A stretch of 27,262 bases of DNA, taken from assembly GCA_964482055.1 (NCBI GenBank), contig CAYZVX010000036.1, forward strand, positions 1 through 27,262, in the 5' to 3' direction. The stretch is from G020354085 sp964482055 (GTDB lineage: Bacteria > Pseudomonadota > Gammaproteobacteria > Acidiferrobacterales > Sulfurifustaceae). The notes under the pieces are model-generated. The model saw only the letters and a list, made by a program, of their open reading frames with translations, ran no database searches and was not told where the DNA came from. Numbering within the stretch: position 1 is the first letter of the stretch; every line of letters starts with the position of its first letter. This document shows, one piece after another, positions 7,200 to 15,202 of the stretch. The position numbers and the translations under genes are program-made.

Positions 7200-9146
7200 A
7201 TGACGGCCCGATCGCTGCGTCCGGCTCTCGCGCTGGCGGCGCTTCTGAGCGCGGCGGCTCCGGCCGCGTCCGCCGCGTCGCTCGATGCGCAGCGCGCCGA
7301 CTACCTGGCCGCTCTCGAAGCGCTGCGCGCCGGCGAGACCGCACGCGCCCGCGCGGCTGCCGGGCGGCTGCGGGACTACGTGCTGCACGGTTATCTCGAA
7401 TACGAGCTGCTGAAAGATCAGGTCAGCACCACGCCGGCCGCGGAGCTGCACAGCTTCCTCGAGCGCAACAGCCACGCGCCGTTCGCGGACGTGGTGCGCA
7501 AGAAATGGCTGCGGCACCTGGCGGCGCGCGCCGAGTGGACCCTGTTCCTGGTCGAGTACCGTCCCTTCGAAGATGAGCCAGAGCTGCAATGCCTGCGCCT
7601 CGATCACCTGCTGCGGGTGAGCGAGCAGCAGGCCGAGCTCATGGCCGAGGTCGAGCGGCTCTGGTACACGCCCAAGCGCTTACCGCCGCCCTGCGATGCC
7701 GTGTTCGCCGCCTGGCGCCGGGCCGGCCACATGAGCGCCGAGAAGGTCTGGGAGCGCATCCGGCTCGCCATGGAGGACCGCCAGCTCACGTTTGCCGGCG
7801 AGCTCGCCCGCTATCTCGACCCGAAGGAGCGCATCTGGGTGAGTCGCTGGATTGCCATGTACCGCGACCCGGTCGCCGAGCTCGCCAATCTGCGCTATCC
7901 GGTCGAGACCCCGGTGGCGCGCATGATCGTGCGCCACGGGATCGTGCGCCTCGCCTATCGCGATCCGGACGAGGCGATGCGCCAATGGGAGCAGCTCAAG
8001 GCGAAGCACCAGGTCTTTGGCGAGGACGACAACTACGTGTTGCGCCACGTCGGCATCCTCGCGGCGCAGGACAACCGCCCCACGGCGCTCAAGTGGCTCG
8101 CCGCCGTGTCGGCCGATCCGGGCGACGAGCCCTTGCAGCTGTGGCGGGTGCGCGCGGCGCTGCGCGCCGGCGACTGGGCGATGGCGCGCAGCTTCGTCGC
8201 ATCACTCAGCGAAGCGCAGCAGCGCAGCCCGCCGTGGCGCTACTGGAAGGCGCGCATTCTGGAAAAGACCGGCGAGCCGAAAGAGGCCGAGCGCCTGTAC
8301 GCGAGTCTCGCGCGCGAGCGCAACTACTATGGTTTTCTCGCGGCCGACCGGCTGCGGGTGGACTACTCGATGCAGCACGTGGGCATCGAGGTCGCGCCTA
8401 CGGAGCTCGCCGCGATGCTGGCGCGCCCGGGCATCGAGATGGCGAAGGAGCTATACGTTCTCGGTCAGATCGCCGACGCGCGGCGCCAGTGGAGCTACAC
8501 CACGCGCCACATGAACAACCGCGAGCTGCAGGTGGCGGCAGTGGTCGCGCGCGAGTGGGGCTGGTACGACCGCGCGATCCTGACCGTCGCCCGGAGCGAC
8601 CACCAGGACGACCTGGAGCTGCGCTTTCCGGTGCTGTATCGCGACATGATCGAGGCGAACGCGAGCGAGCACGGTATCGACGCGGGCTGGATCTACGGCG
8701 TGGTGCGCCAAGAGTCCGCCTTCGTGGTCGACGCCCGCTCGCCGGTCGGGGCGCTCGGCCTCATGCAGCTCATGCCGGCCACCGGCCAGCTCACCGGGCG
8801 CCGGCTCAGGCTCAACGTCGGCAGCCAGCGTGCGCTGCTCGATGTCGAAAACAATCTGCGTCTGGGCGCGAGCTACCTCAAGGAGATGCTGCGCCGCCAC
8901 GGCGACAATCAGGTGCTGGCGACCGCGGCGTACAACGCCGGTCCCAACCGCGTGGCGAGCTGGCTGCCGGGGGAGCGCGTCGATGCGCAGATCTGGGTGG
9001 AGTCGATCCCCTACAACGAGACGCGCGACTACGTGAAGAACGTGCTCGCCTATACCGCGGTGTACGATCACCGCCTCGGCGGGCAACCGACGCGCCTGTC
9101 GACGCGCATGCTGCCGGTCGCGCCGGCGCGCCGGGACGCGCCTTGA
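7200..9146 (+). CDS. slt: Soluble lytic murein transglycosylase (Slt70 type)
   Basis: A periplasmic enzyme that cleaves the glycan strands of peptidoglycan with formation of 1,6-anhydro-muramic acid ends. It has 648 residues, close to Slt70. An N-terminal signal peptide ends near ASA (residues 23-25). A long all-helical superhelical domain (about 30-470) precedes a C-terminal SLT domain (about 480-620). The catalytic glutamate is E505 in VVRQESAF. It is followed by the family motifs GALGLMQLMPATG, ENNLRLGASYL and AYNAGPNRV. The final part has the IPYNETRDYVKNVLA motif typical of Slt70. The start is fixed by the signal peptide. The stop codon overlaps the -35 box of the next gene's predicted promoter. 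Confidence 0.95.
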   Translation: MTARSLRPALALAALLSAAAPAASAASLDAQRADYLAALEALRAGETARARAAAGRLRDYVLHGYLEYELLKDQVSTTPAAELHSFLERNSHAPFADVVRKKWLRHLAARAEWTLFLVEYRPFEDEPELQCLRLDHLLRVSEQQAELMAEVERLWYTPKRLPPPCDAVFAAWRRAGHMSAEKVWERIRLAMEDRQLTFAGELARYLDPKERIWVSRWIAMYRDPVAELANLRYPVETPVARMIVRHGIVRLAYRDPDEAMRQWEQLKAKHQVFGEDDNYVLRHVGILAAQDNRPTALKWLAAVSADPGDEPLQLWRVRAALRAGDWAMARSFVASLSEAQQRSPPWRYWKARILEKTGEPKEAERLYASLARERNYYGFLAADRLRVDYSMQHVGIEVAPTELAAMLARPGIEMAKELYVLGQIADARRQWSYTTRHMNNRELQVAAVVAREWGWYDRAILTVARSDHQDDLELRFPVLYRDMIEANASEHGIDAGWIYGVVRQESAFVVDARSPVGALGLMQLMPATGQLTGRRLRLNVGSQRALLDVENNLRLGASYLKEMLRRHGDNQVLATAAYNAGPNRVASWLPGERVDAQIWVESIPYNETRDYVKNVLAYTAVYDHRLGGQPTRLSTRMLPVAPARRDAP

Positions 9147-9171
9147 CGCGCTGGCAGCGCCTTTGTACAAA
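9143..9171 (+). promoter_or_regulatory. Sigma-70 promoter of the NDUFA9-like gene
   Basis: TTGACG (9143-9148, five of six) and TACAAA (9166-9171, four of six) are separated by exactly 17 nt. The -35 box overlaps the slt stop codon. The predicted start is near 9178, giving a leader of about 30 nt that holds TGAGG at 9197-9201, seven nt before the ATG. Confidence 0.65.
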
Positions 9172-9208
9172 GATGCCGCATCGTGGTCAGGCGTCATGAG
9201 GCTGGCGT

Positions 9209-10171
9209 ATGCCCAAGCATAAAGTCTGTGTGATCGGCGGTACCGGCTTCGTCGGCAGCCGGGTCGTGGCCCGGCTCGTCGAGCTCGGTCATGACGTCAC
9301 CATCCCGACGCGCCGGCGCGAGCGCCACCGCGACCTGCTGGTGTTGCCGACCGCGACCGTGGTCGAGGGCGATGTTCACAACCCCGCGTTTCTGCGCCAG
9401 TTGCTCGCCGGTCACGACGCGGCCGTCAACATGGTGGGCATCCTGAACGAGCGCGGCCACAACGGGCGCGGCTTTGCGCGCGTGCACGCCGAGCTGCCGG
9501 CCAAGATCGTCGAGGCGTGTCGCCACACCGGCGTGCAGCGCCTGCTGCACATGAGCGCGCTCCACGCCTCGCCGGACGCGCCGAGCCACTACCTGCGCAC
9601 CAAGGCGATGGGCGAGGACACGGTGCATCGCGCGCACGGGCCGCAGCTCGCGGTCACGAGCTTTCGCGCCTCGGTGATCTTCGGGCCGGGCGACAGCTTC
9701 ACCAACCGCTTTGCCGGCGTGCTGCGCCTGACGCCGGGCATTCTGCCGCTCGCCTGCGCCGGCGCGCGCTTCCAGCCGATCTATGTGGAAGACGTCGCGC
9801 ATTGCATCGTGAGCGCGCTCGACCTGCATAAGAGCTTCGGCGCGCGCTATGACCTGTGCGGACCGAAGGTCTACACGCTCGGTGAGCTGGTCGCCTACAT
9901 CGCCGGTCTGATCGGCAAGCGCGTGCGCATCATCCCGCTCAATCCGACCCTGTCGTGGCTGCAGGCGGCGGTGCTCGAGTGGGTGCCGGGCAAACCGTTC
10001 TCGCTCGACAACTACAAGTCGTTGCAGATCGACAGCGTGTGCAGCAAGCCGTTTCCCGAGGTGTTTGGCATCCAGCCGGCCGCCCTCGAGGACGTAGTGC
10101 CGCGTTACCTCGCCGCCGCCAATCGGGAGCGGCGTTACTCGCGGCTGCGCTCGCGCGCCGCGCGCGACTGA
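9209..10171 (+). CDS. NAD(P)-binding atypical SDR, complex I NDUFA9-subunit family
   Basis: A 320-residue Rossmann-fold protein. GGTGFVG (residues 10-16) near the N terminus is the dinucleotide site. GDV (54-56) and the segment VNMVGIL are typical of extended or atypical SDRs. Y128 and K132 form a YxxxK pair, with S116 upstream. The overall pattern fits the bacterial proteins grouped with the mitochondrial NDUFA9 accessory subunit of complex I. The bacterial proteins probably act on a quinone- or isoprenoid-like substrate, but the reaction is not known. The start is supported by TGAGG seven nt upstream and by the promoter at 9143-9171. The 3' end overlaps the convergent aminopeptidase gene by 37 nt. 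Confidence 0.85.
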   Translation: MPKHKVCVIGGTGFVGSRVVARLVELGHDVTIPTRRRERHRDLLVLPTATVVEGDVHNPAFLRQLLAGHDAAVNMVGILNERGHNGRGFARVHAELPAKIVEACRHTGVQRLLHMSALHASPDAPSHYLRTKAMGEDTVHRAHGPQLAVTSFRASVIFGPGDSFTNRFAGVLRLTPGILPLACAGARFQPIYVEDVAHCIVSALDLHKSFGARYDLCGPKVYTLGELVAYIAGLIGKRVRIIPLNPTLSWLQAAVLEWVPGKPFSLDNYKSLQIDSVCSKPFPEVFGIQPAALEDVVPRYLAAANRERRYSRLRSRAARD

Positions 10172-11202
10172 GATCGCGCTAGCCTTTGCGCGCGTTCGCC
10201 GGCCGGCAGCCGCGCGAGCTCGGCGGCCGCCGCATAAAACGCCGTCAGGTCGCCCCCGACCTCGGCGAGCAGCGCCTGCAATGGCTCGACATAGCCGTGA
10301 TAGGCGCCGACCGCCGCGAGGTGCGCATTGTTGAGATCCTGTGCGAAATAGCTGTCATAGCGCGTGTCGCCGCCCCAGGCAGAGCGCACCGCGGCGTATT
10401 CGTCTTTGAGCGCGTGCAGCAGGGCGCGCTTGCCGGCGCGTTTCTCGGCATCGGGGGCGTTGGAGCGGTAGAGCGTGTCGAGCCGGGCGCGGTAGCTGAG
10501 CACGAGTTGCGAGAACTGCTCGCGGCGCGCCAGGCGCTGCGCGTGCTCCGCGAAGGCCTGCGGGTGGCCGCGGCGCGCGAGCCAGCGGCGCGCGCCTTCG
10601 AGCTCCACGACCGTGGCGAACGACTCGTTGAAGGCCGTATCACCCTTGACGTAGAGCTGCTGGTGCGCGAGCTCGTGAAATAGCAGTGCCGCCACCTCCG
10701 CGTCGCTGCGCCGCAGGATGGTGTTGAGCAGCGGGTCGCTGAACCAGCCGAGCGTCGAGTACGCCGCGACCCCGGCGACGTACACGTCATCGCCCTGCGC
10801 GCGCAGCTCCGCGGCGAACGCCTCGGCCCGGTCGCGCGCGAAATAGCCGCGATAGCTGACACAGCCGACCACGAGAAGACACCACTCGCGCGGGGCGACG
10901 GACAGCTCCGGCGTGGCGAACACGTTCCATACCGCGAAGGGGCGCCCGAGGTCGGCGTAGCTGCGGTAGCTTCCGTTGTCGGGCAGCCTGAGCTCGGTTA
11001 CGGCGAACTCGCGTGCGGCCAGCACCTCGGCGAGCCGGGCACGGGTCTCGGCCGCGAGCGACTCGTCGGTGAGCAGTTCCTCGATCGGGCGCGCGCGCGA
11101 CATGACATCGAGGTGCCCGCCGATCGCTTGCGCGTAATAGGTAACGCTGCCGCAGCCGCTCAGCAGCAGCGTCATCGCCATGATCCACGCGCGTTTGCAC
11201 AT
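10135..11202 (-). CDS. Putative lipoprotein zinc aminopeptidase (Aminopep/DUF2265 family)
   Basis: A 355-residue protein with a lipoprotein signal: MCKRAW, a short hydrophobic stretch, then the lipobox LLSGC with C17 as the probable lipidation site. The zinc-metallopeptidase motif is FHELAH (H176, E177, H180). E193 in FNESFA is a plausible third ligand in the gluzincin arrangement. The surrounding text (VAAYSTLGWFSDPLLNT before, QQLYVKGDTAFNESFA after) is typical of the bacterial putative aminopeptidase family. It probably acts on peptides on the periplasmic side of a membrane; its substrate is unknown. The stop TAA (10135-10137) lies within the 3' end of the convergent NDUFA9-like gene. It is divergent from cca with 51 nt between the starts. 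Confidence 0.85.
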   Translation of the reverse strand: MCKRAWIMAMTLLLSGCGSVTYYAQAIGGHLDVMSRARPIEELLTDESLAAETRARLAEVLAAREFAVTELRLPDNGSYRSYADLGRPFAVWNVFATPELSVAPREWCLLVVGCVSYRGYFARDRAEAFAAELRAQGDDVYVAGVAAYSTLGWFSDPLLNTILRRSDAEVAALLFHELAHQQLYVKGDTAFNESFATVVELEGARRWLARRGHPQAFAEHAQRLARREQFSQLVLSYRARLDTLYRSNAPDAEKRAGKRALLHALKDEYAAVRSAWGGDTRYDSYFAQDLNNAHLAAVGAYHGYVEPLQALLAEVGGDLTAFYAAAAELARLPAGERAQRLARSQSRAARERSRE

Positions 11203-11217
11203 CGCGCTTCATACTAC

Positions 11218-11247
11218 TTGGCGCTCCCAGACCTGTCACATTACGAT
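11218..11247 (+). promoter_or_regulatory. Candidate promoter of cca
   Basis: TTGGCG (11218-11223, four of six) and TACGAT (11242-11247, four of six) are 18 nt apart. The -10 box ends 6 nt before the cca ATG, so transcription would start at or next to the start codon. No Shine-Dalgarno sequence is present. Confidence 0.45.
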
Positions 11248-11253
11248 GCCCCC

Positions 11254-12477
11254 ATGAAGGTCTATCTGGTCGGTGGCGCGGTGCGCGACAAGCTGCTAGG
11301 GCTGCCGGTGCAGGACCGCGACTACGTCGTGGTCGGCGCCACGCCCGAGGAGATGGTGGCGCGCGGCTTCAAGCCGGTGGGCGCCGACTTTCCGGTGTTC
11401 CTGCATCCCGAGACCGGGGAGGAGTACGCGCTCGCCCGCACCGAGCGCAAGAGCGGGCACGGCTACAAGGGCTTCACGGTGTACGCCGCCCCCGATGTCA
11501 CGCTCGAGGAGGATCTCAAGCGCCGCGACCTTACGATCAACGCCATGGCCGAAGACGAAGAGGGTCAGCTCATCGACCCGTACGGCGGGGCGGAGGACCT
11601 GCGCAATGGCGTGCTGCGCCACGTGTCGGAGGCGTTCGCCGAGGATCCGGTGCGCATCCTGCGCGTGGCGCGCTTCGCCGCGCGCTATGCCAAGTGGGGC
11701 TTTCGCGTCGCGCACTCGACCAATGCGCTCATGCGCCGGATGGTCGACTCTGGCGAGGTCGATCATCTGGTGCCCGAGCGCGTGTGGGCCGAGCTCGAGC
11801 GCGCGCTCGGCGAGGACACGCCATCGCGCTTTTTCACCGTGCTGCGCGGCTGCGGTGCGCTGGCGCGGCTGTTCCCGGAGATCGACGCATTGTTTGGCGT
11901 GCCGCAGCCGCAGAAGCATCATCCTGAGGTGGATACCGGCGTGCACGCCATGCTCGTGCTCGATGCGGCGGCCCGGCTGTCGACAGATACGCGCGTGCGC
12001 TTTGCCGCGCTCATGCACGATCTCGGCAAGGGCGACACGCCACCCGAGGACTGGCCACGTCACTTGGGTCACGAGGAACGCGGCGCCGAGCTGGTGCGGG
12101 CCTTCTGCCAGCGCCTGCGCGCGCCGAACGAGTACCGCGATCTGGCCGTGATCGCGGCGCGCTTTCACGGGCATTGCCACCGCATCGGCGAGCTGCGCGC
12201 CGCCACCGTGGTCGACATGCTCGAGGCGATGGATGCGTTCCGCAAGCCGCAGCGCGTCGAGCAGTTCATACTGGCGTGCGAGGCCGACTTCCGCGGGCGC
12301 ACCGGCCACGAGGACCGCCCCTATCCGCAGGGGGAGCAATTGCGCCGCGCCTTTGCCGCGGCGCACGGCATCGATGCGGCGAGCGTGGCCGCCGGTGCGA
12401 GCGGGCCGCTGGTGGGGAGCCGCATCCGGCAGGCGCGCATCAGCGCGGTGAAACGGGTATTATCCGGGCCGGTCTAA
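11254..12477 (+). CDS. cca: CCA-adding tRNA nucleotidyltransferase (multifunctional, HD domain)
   Basis: Adds or repairs the 3'-terminal CCA of tRNAs. The 407 residues match the E. coli enzyme (412). The N-terminal polymerase-beta-like head has GGAVRDKLLG (7-16) and the metal-binding DRD (D21, D23). RRDLTINAMA (90-99) gives the NTP-recognition region. The C-terminal HD phosphohydrolase domain is present, with H255-D256 in ALMHDLGKGD, the same numbering as E. coli. This makes it the class with extra phosphodiesterase/phosphatase activity. ATG 11254 gives exact agreement with the family N terminus (MKVYLVGGAVRD). The frame stays open upstream to 11113, but that part overlaps the divergent gene and is not family-like. 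Confidence 0.97.
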   Translation: MKVYLVGGAVRDKLLGLPVQDRDYVVVGATPEEMVARGFKPVGADFPVFLHPETGEEYALARTERKSGHGYKGFTVYAAPDVTLEEDLKRRDLTINAMAEDEEGQLIDPYGGAEDLRNGVLRHVSEAFAEDPVRILRVARFAARYAKWGFRVAHSTNALMRRMVDSGEVDHLVPERVWAELERALGEDTPSRFFTVLRGCGALARLFPEIDALFGVPQPQKHHPEVDTGVHAMLVLDAAARLSTDTRVRFAALMHDLGKGDTPPEDWPRHLGHEERGAELVRAFCQRLRAPNEYRDLAVIAARFHGHCHRIGELRAATVVDMLEAMDAFRKPQRVEQFILACEADFRGRTGHEDRPYPQGEQLRRAFAAAHGIDAASVAAGASGPLVGSRIRQARISAVKRVLSGPV

Positions 12478-12489
12478 TAAAACAGACCG
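12470..12489 (+). promoter_or_regulatory. Hairpin spanning the cca stop codon and the leader of the DsrE-family gene
   Basis: CGGTCT (12470-12475) can pair with AGACCG (12484-12489) around an 8-nt A-rich loop. The cca stop TAA (12475-12477) begins inside it. A GGAGGG ribosome binding site follows at 12494-12499, and a TATTAT box lies at 12458-12463 without a good -35. The hairpin may modulate translation of the next gene or weakly attenuate read-through from cca. Confidence 0.35.
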
Positions 12490-12505
12490 CCTGGAGGGTC
12501 AAGTC

Positions 12506-13018
12506 ATGCGAATCTACCGTTCCGTCGGCGCGTGGCTGGTCGCCGCGATTTTCGCCGTGCTGGTCCCGCTTCGACCCGTGGCAGCCGCCGAACCGGCGCC
12601 GGCGAAAGAGCAGGTGGTAAAAGTTGTGTACCACGCCGATTTCGCCGACCCGCGTCGTTTCAGCGCCATGCTCACCAGCATCAACAACATGGTGACGACC
12701 TACCAGAACGACCTCGTGGACTATGACGTGCGCATCGTGTTCGTCGCGCACGGCATTCGCTTCGTCACCGAGGACAAGCTCGCCAAGACGCCGTTCGCCG
12801 AAGACGACGCGCTCAAGAGCCGGCGCGCCGACCTGCTCGTGCGGCTGGGCGGCCTGCGCGACGTGCAGGGGGTGAAGCTCGAGCTGTGCGACATCACGCG
12901 CGAGTCGGTGAACCTGCCGAAGGACAAGCTCATCAAGGGCGTGACCACGGTGCGCTCCGGCGTGGTGCGGCTCGCCGAGCTGCAGCACCAGGGCTTCGCC
13001 TACCTCAAGATCGAGTAG
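12506..13018 (+). CDS. Exported DsrE-family protein
   Basis: A 170-residue protein with a signal peptide (hydrophobic residues 9-27, cleavage near AAA-EP at 28). The mature part has the DsrE/DsrF-like alpha/beta pattern: VVKVVYHADFADPRRFSAMLTSINNM, then VDYDVRIVFVAHGI, and LELCDITRESVNLPKDKLIKGVTTVRSGVVRLAELQHQGFAYLKIE. C128 is the only cysteine and occupies the position of the conserved sulfur-carrying cysteine in the family. This suggests handling of sulfane sulfur in the periplasm, although cytoplasmic members are better characterised. The start is well supported by GGAGGG with 6-nt spacing. rimO begins 5 nt after the stop, so the two are probably cotranscribed. Confidence 0.85.
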   Translation: MRIYRSVGAWLVAAIFAVLVPLRPVAAAEPAPAKEQVVKVVYHADFADPRRFSAMLTSINNMVTTYQNDLVDYDVRIVFVAHGIRFVTEDKLAKTPFAEDDALKSRRADLLVRLGGLRDVQGVKLELCDITRESVNLPKDKLIKGVTTVRSGVVRLAELQHQGFAYLKIE

Positions 13019-13023
13019 CCATA

Positions 13024-14397
13024 GTGTCGCGCCCGGCCGTGCGCAGCCAATCCGCCACGCGGACGCATCCGGCGGCCGCACCCAAAGTCGGCTTTGTCAG
13101 CCTCGGCTGCCCCAAGGCGCTGGTCGACTCCGAGCGCATCCTCACGCAGCTGCGCGCCGAGGGTTATGCGATCTCACCGGACTATGCGGGCGCCGACCTG
13201 GTCGTGGTCAATACTTGCGGCTTCATCGATGCCGCGATCGAGGAATCGCTCGACGCCATCGGCGAGGCGCTCGCCGCAAACGGGCGGGTGATCGTCACCG
13301 GTTGCCTCGGCGCCAAGGGCGACATCGTCAAGCGCACCCACCCGCAGGTGCTGGCCGTCAGCGGGCCGCACGCGCTCGCCGAGGTCATGGCCGCCGTGCA
13401 CGCGCACCTGCCGAAGCCCCACGATCCCTACACCGACCTCGTGCCGCCCGCCGGCATCAAGCTCACGCCGCGGCACTACGCCTATCTCAAGATCGCGGAG
13501 GGCTGCAATCACCGCTGCAGCTTCTGCATCATCCCGCGGCTGCGCGGAGACCTGGTGTCGCGCCCGATCGGCGAGGTGCTGCAGGAGGCGGAAAATCTGG
13601 TCAGAGCCGGCGTCAAAGAGCTGCTCGTCATCTCGCAGGACACGAGCGCCTACGGCGTCGACGTCAAGTACCGCACCGGCTTCTGGCACGGCAAGCCGGT
13701 GCGCACGCGCGCGACCGAGCTGGCGCGCGCGCTGGGCGAGCTCGGCGTGTGGGTGCGGCTGCACTATGTCTATCCCTATCCGCATGTCGATGAGCTCATC
13801 CCGCTCATGGCCGAGGGCCGGATCCTGCCGTACCTGGACGTGCCGTTTCAGCACGCCAGCCCCCGCATCTTGAAGCTCATGAAGCGTCCGGCCGCGACCG
13901 AGGACACGCTCGCGCGCATCGCGCGCTGGCGCAGCTTCTGTCCGGACATCACGCTGCGCTCGACCTTCATCGTCGGTTTCCCCGGCGAGACCGAGCGCGA
14001 GTTCGAGGAGCTGCTCGCGTTCCTCGATGCCGCCGAGCTCGATCGCGTCGGCGCCTTCGCCTACTCGCCGGTCGAGGGTGCGGCGGCCAACGCGCTGCCC
14101 GATCCGGTGCCGGAGGCGCTCAAGCAGGAGCGGCTCGCGCGCTTCATGGAGCACCAGGCCAAGATCTCGGCCGCGAAGCTGCGCCGCCGGCTCGGGCAAA
14201 GGCTCACCGTGCTGGTCGATGCCATCGATTCCGAAGGCGCCGCCATCGCCCGTTCCGCCGGCGAGGCGCCGGAGATCGACGGCGTGGTCTGTATCGACGA
14301 TGCAGCACATCTCAAGCCCGGCGATCAGGTCGCCGTGCGCGTGGTCGGCGCTTCGGTGTACGATCTGCGTGCCCGGCTCGAAAGCGGTGATCCGTGA
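13024..14397 (+). CDS. rimO: Ribosomal protein S12 methylthiotransferase RimO
   Basis: A radical-SAM enzyme that adds a methylthio group to the conserved aspartate of ribosomal protein S12. It has 457 residues from GTG 13024; GTG 13039 is another in-frame start. The N-terminal UPF0004 domain carries the three auxiliary-cluster cysteines C29 (SLGCPKALVDSE), C65 (NTCGFI) and C94 (TGCLGAKGD). The radical-SAM cluster motif is C161-x3-C165-x2-C168 (GCNHRCSFCIIPRLRG). The LGCPKALVDSE and CSFCIIPRLRG variants separate it from MiaB. A C-terminal TRAM domain begins near residue 380. There is no clear Shine-Dalgarno sequence, so translation may depend on the DsrE-family gene 5 nt upstream. The last codons overlap the start of a repeat. 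Confidence 0.96.
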   Translation: MSRPAVRSQSATRTHPAAAPKVGFVSLGCPKALVDSERILTQLRAEGYAISPDYAGADLVVVNTCGFIDAAIEESLDAIGEALAANGRVIVTGCLGAKGDIVKRTHPQVLAVSGPHALAEVMAAVHAHLPKPHDPYTDLVPPAGIKLTPRHYAYLKIAEGCNHRCSFCIIPRLRGDLVSRPIGEVLQEAENLVRAGVKELLVISQDTSAYGVDVKYRTGFWHGKPVRTRATELARALGELGVWVRLHYVYPYPHVDELIPLMAEGRILPYLDVPFQHASPRILKLMKRPAATEDTLARIARWRSFCPDITLRSTFIVGFPGETEREFEELLAFLDAAELDRVGAFAYSPVEGAAANALPDPVPEALKQERLARFMEHQAKISAAKLRRRLGQRLTVLVDAIDSEGAAIARSAGEAPEIDGVVCIDDAAHLKPGDQVAVRVVGASVYDLRARLESGDP

Positions 14398-14435
14398 GTT
14401 GTGATCCGTGAACGGTCAGTTCCTAGCGTTCACTG
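14386..14435. repeat. GTGAACG palindromic repeat, copy 1
   Basis: GTGATCCGTGA occurs twice in tandem (14387-14397 and 14401-14411), the first copy forming the end of rimO. GTGAACG (14408-14414) pairs with CGTTCAC (14427-14433) around a 12-nt loop. The arms TCCGTGAACGGT (14405-14416) and AGCGTTCACTG (14425-14435) recur exactly at 18178-18189 and 18234-18244. Confidence 0.7.
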
Positions 14436-14495
14436 TTCGACGTTCGCCGGTCACTGCGCTGTGTCATTGGCTGAACTAGCGAGGAGGAGACGCTC

Positions 14496-15188
14496 ATGCA
14501 AGCGAAGTGGCTGGTGCTCGTAATGGGGATGGGGCTGGCGACTGCGGCCTCCGCCTGGGAAGGGCCGAAGGTCGAGTACTCGGCCGATACCGTCATGGAA
14601 ACCGCTGAGGTGGCGATCCGCGGCAAGGTCTACGCGGCGCCCAACAAGGAGCGGCGCGAATACGCCGAGGGCGGCCAGAAGATCGCCATGATCGTGCGGG
14701 CCGATAAGAAGCTCGCCTGGCTGCTCATGCCCGAGGAGAAGATGTACATGGAGTTCGACACCAAGACCGAGGGCCGCAGCGACGACCTGAGCGGCTGGAA
14801 GATCGAGCAGACCGTGATCGGGCCGGAGACCATCGACGGGCACAAGACCACCAAGAGCAAGATCATCATGACCGGCCCCAAGGGCGAGAAGCTCGCCGGT
14901 TTCTGGTGGCTCACCAAGGACAACATCATCGTCAAGATGGATGCGATCGCGGTCGACAAGGGCAGGAAGGACCGCTTCAAGATCGAGAACAAGAACATCA
15001 AGATCGGCAAGCAGGATCCGACCCTGTTCGAAGTACCGGCTGGCTACCAGAAGATGGCGATGCCCGACATAGGCGCACTGATGCGTGGTGGCGGCAAGGA
15101 ACCGCCAGAGAGGGGCAGCGGCGCCAAGGAAAAGAGCGAGAAGGGCAGCGGGTTCGGCTTGCAGGATGCGCTGAAGCTGCTCAAGTGA
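14496..15188 (+). CDS. Exported protein, DUF4412-like
   Basis: A 230-residue protein with a signal peptide (MQAKWLVLVMGMGLATAASA, cleavage after residue 20). The mature part looks like alternating beta strands: VEYSADTVMETAEVAIRGKVYA, then KIAMIVRADKKLAWLLMPEEKMYMEF, then FWWLTKDNIIVKMDAI, ending near LFEVPAGYQKM. This resembles DUF4412 and the LolA/LppX-like fold, but the assignment rests on pattern only. The tail (about 190-225) is low complexity, rich in G, K and E. A strong GGAGGAG sits 6 nt before the ATG. The next gene begins 14 nt later and is also exported, so the two probably act together in the envelope. Lysine content is unusually high for the region. Confidence 0.7.
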   Translation: MQAKWLVLVMGMGLATAASAWEGPKVEYSADTVMETAEVAIRGKVYAAPNKERREYAEGGQKIAMIVRADKKLAWLLMPEEKMYMEFDTKTEGRSDDLSGWKIEQTVIGPETIDGHKTTKSKIIMTGPKGEKLAGFWWLTKDNIIVKMDAIAVDKGRKDRFKIENKNIKIGKQDPTLFEVPAGYQKMAMPDIGALMRGGGKEPPERGSGAKEKSEKGSGFGLQDALKLLK

Positions 15189-15202
15189 GACGCGGTGAGG
15201 CC

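Noticed and set aside
13174..14310. Minus-strand open frame opposite rimO
   Set aside because: RimO motifs are complete on the plus strand; the antisense frame has no recognisable pattern.
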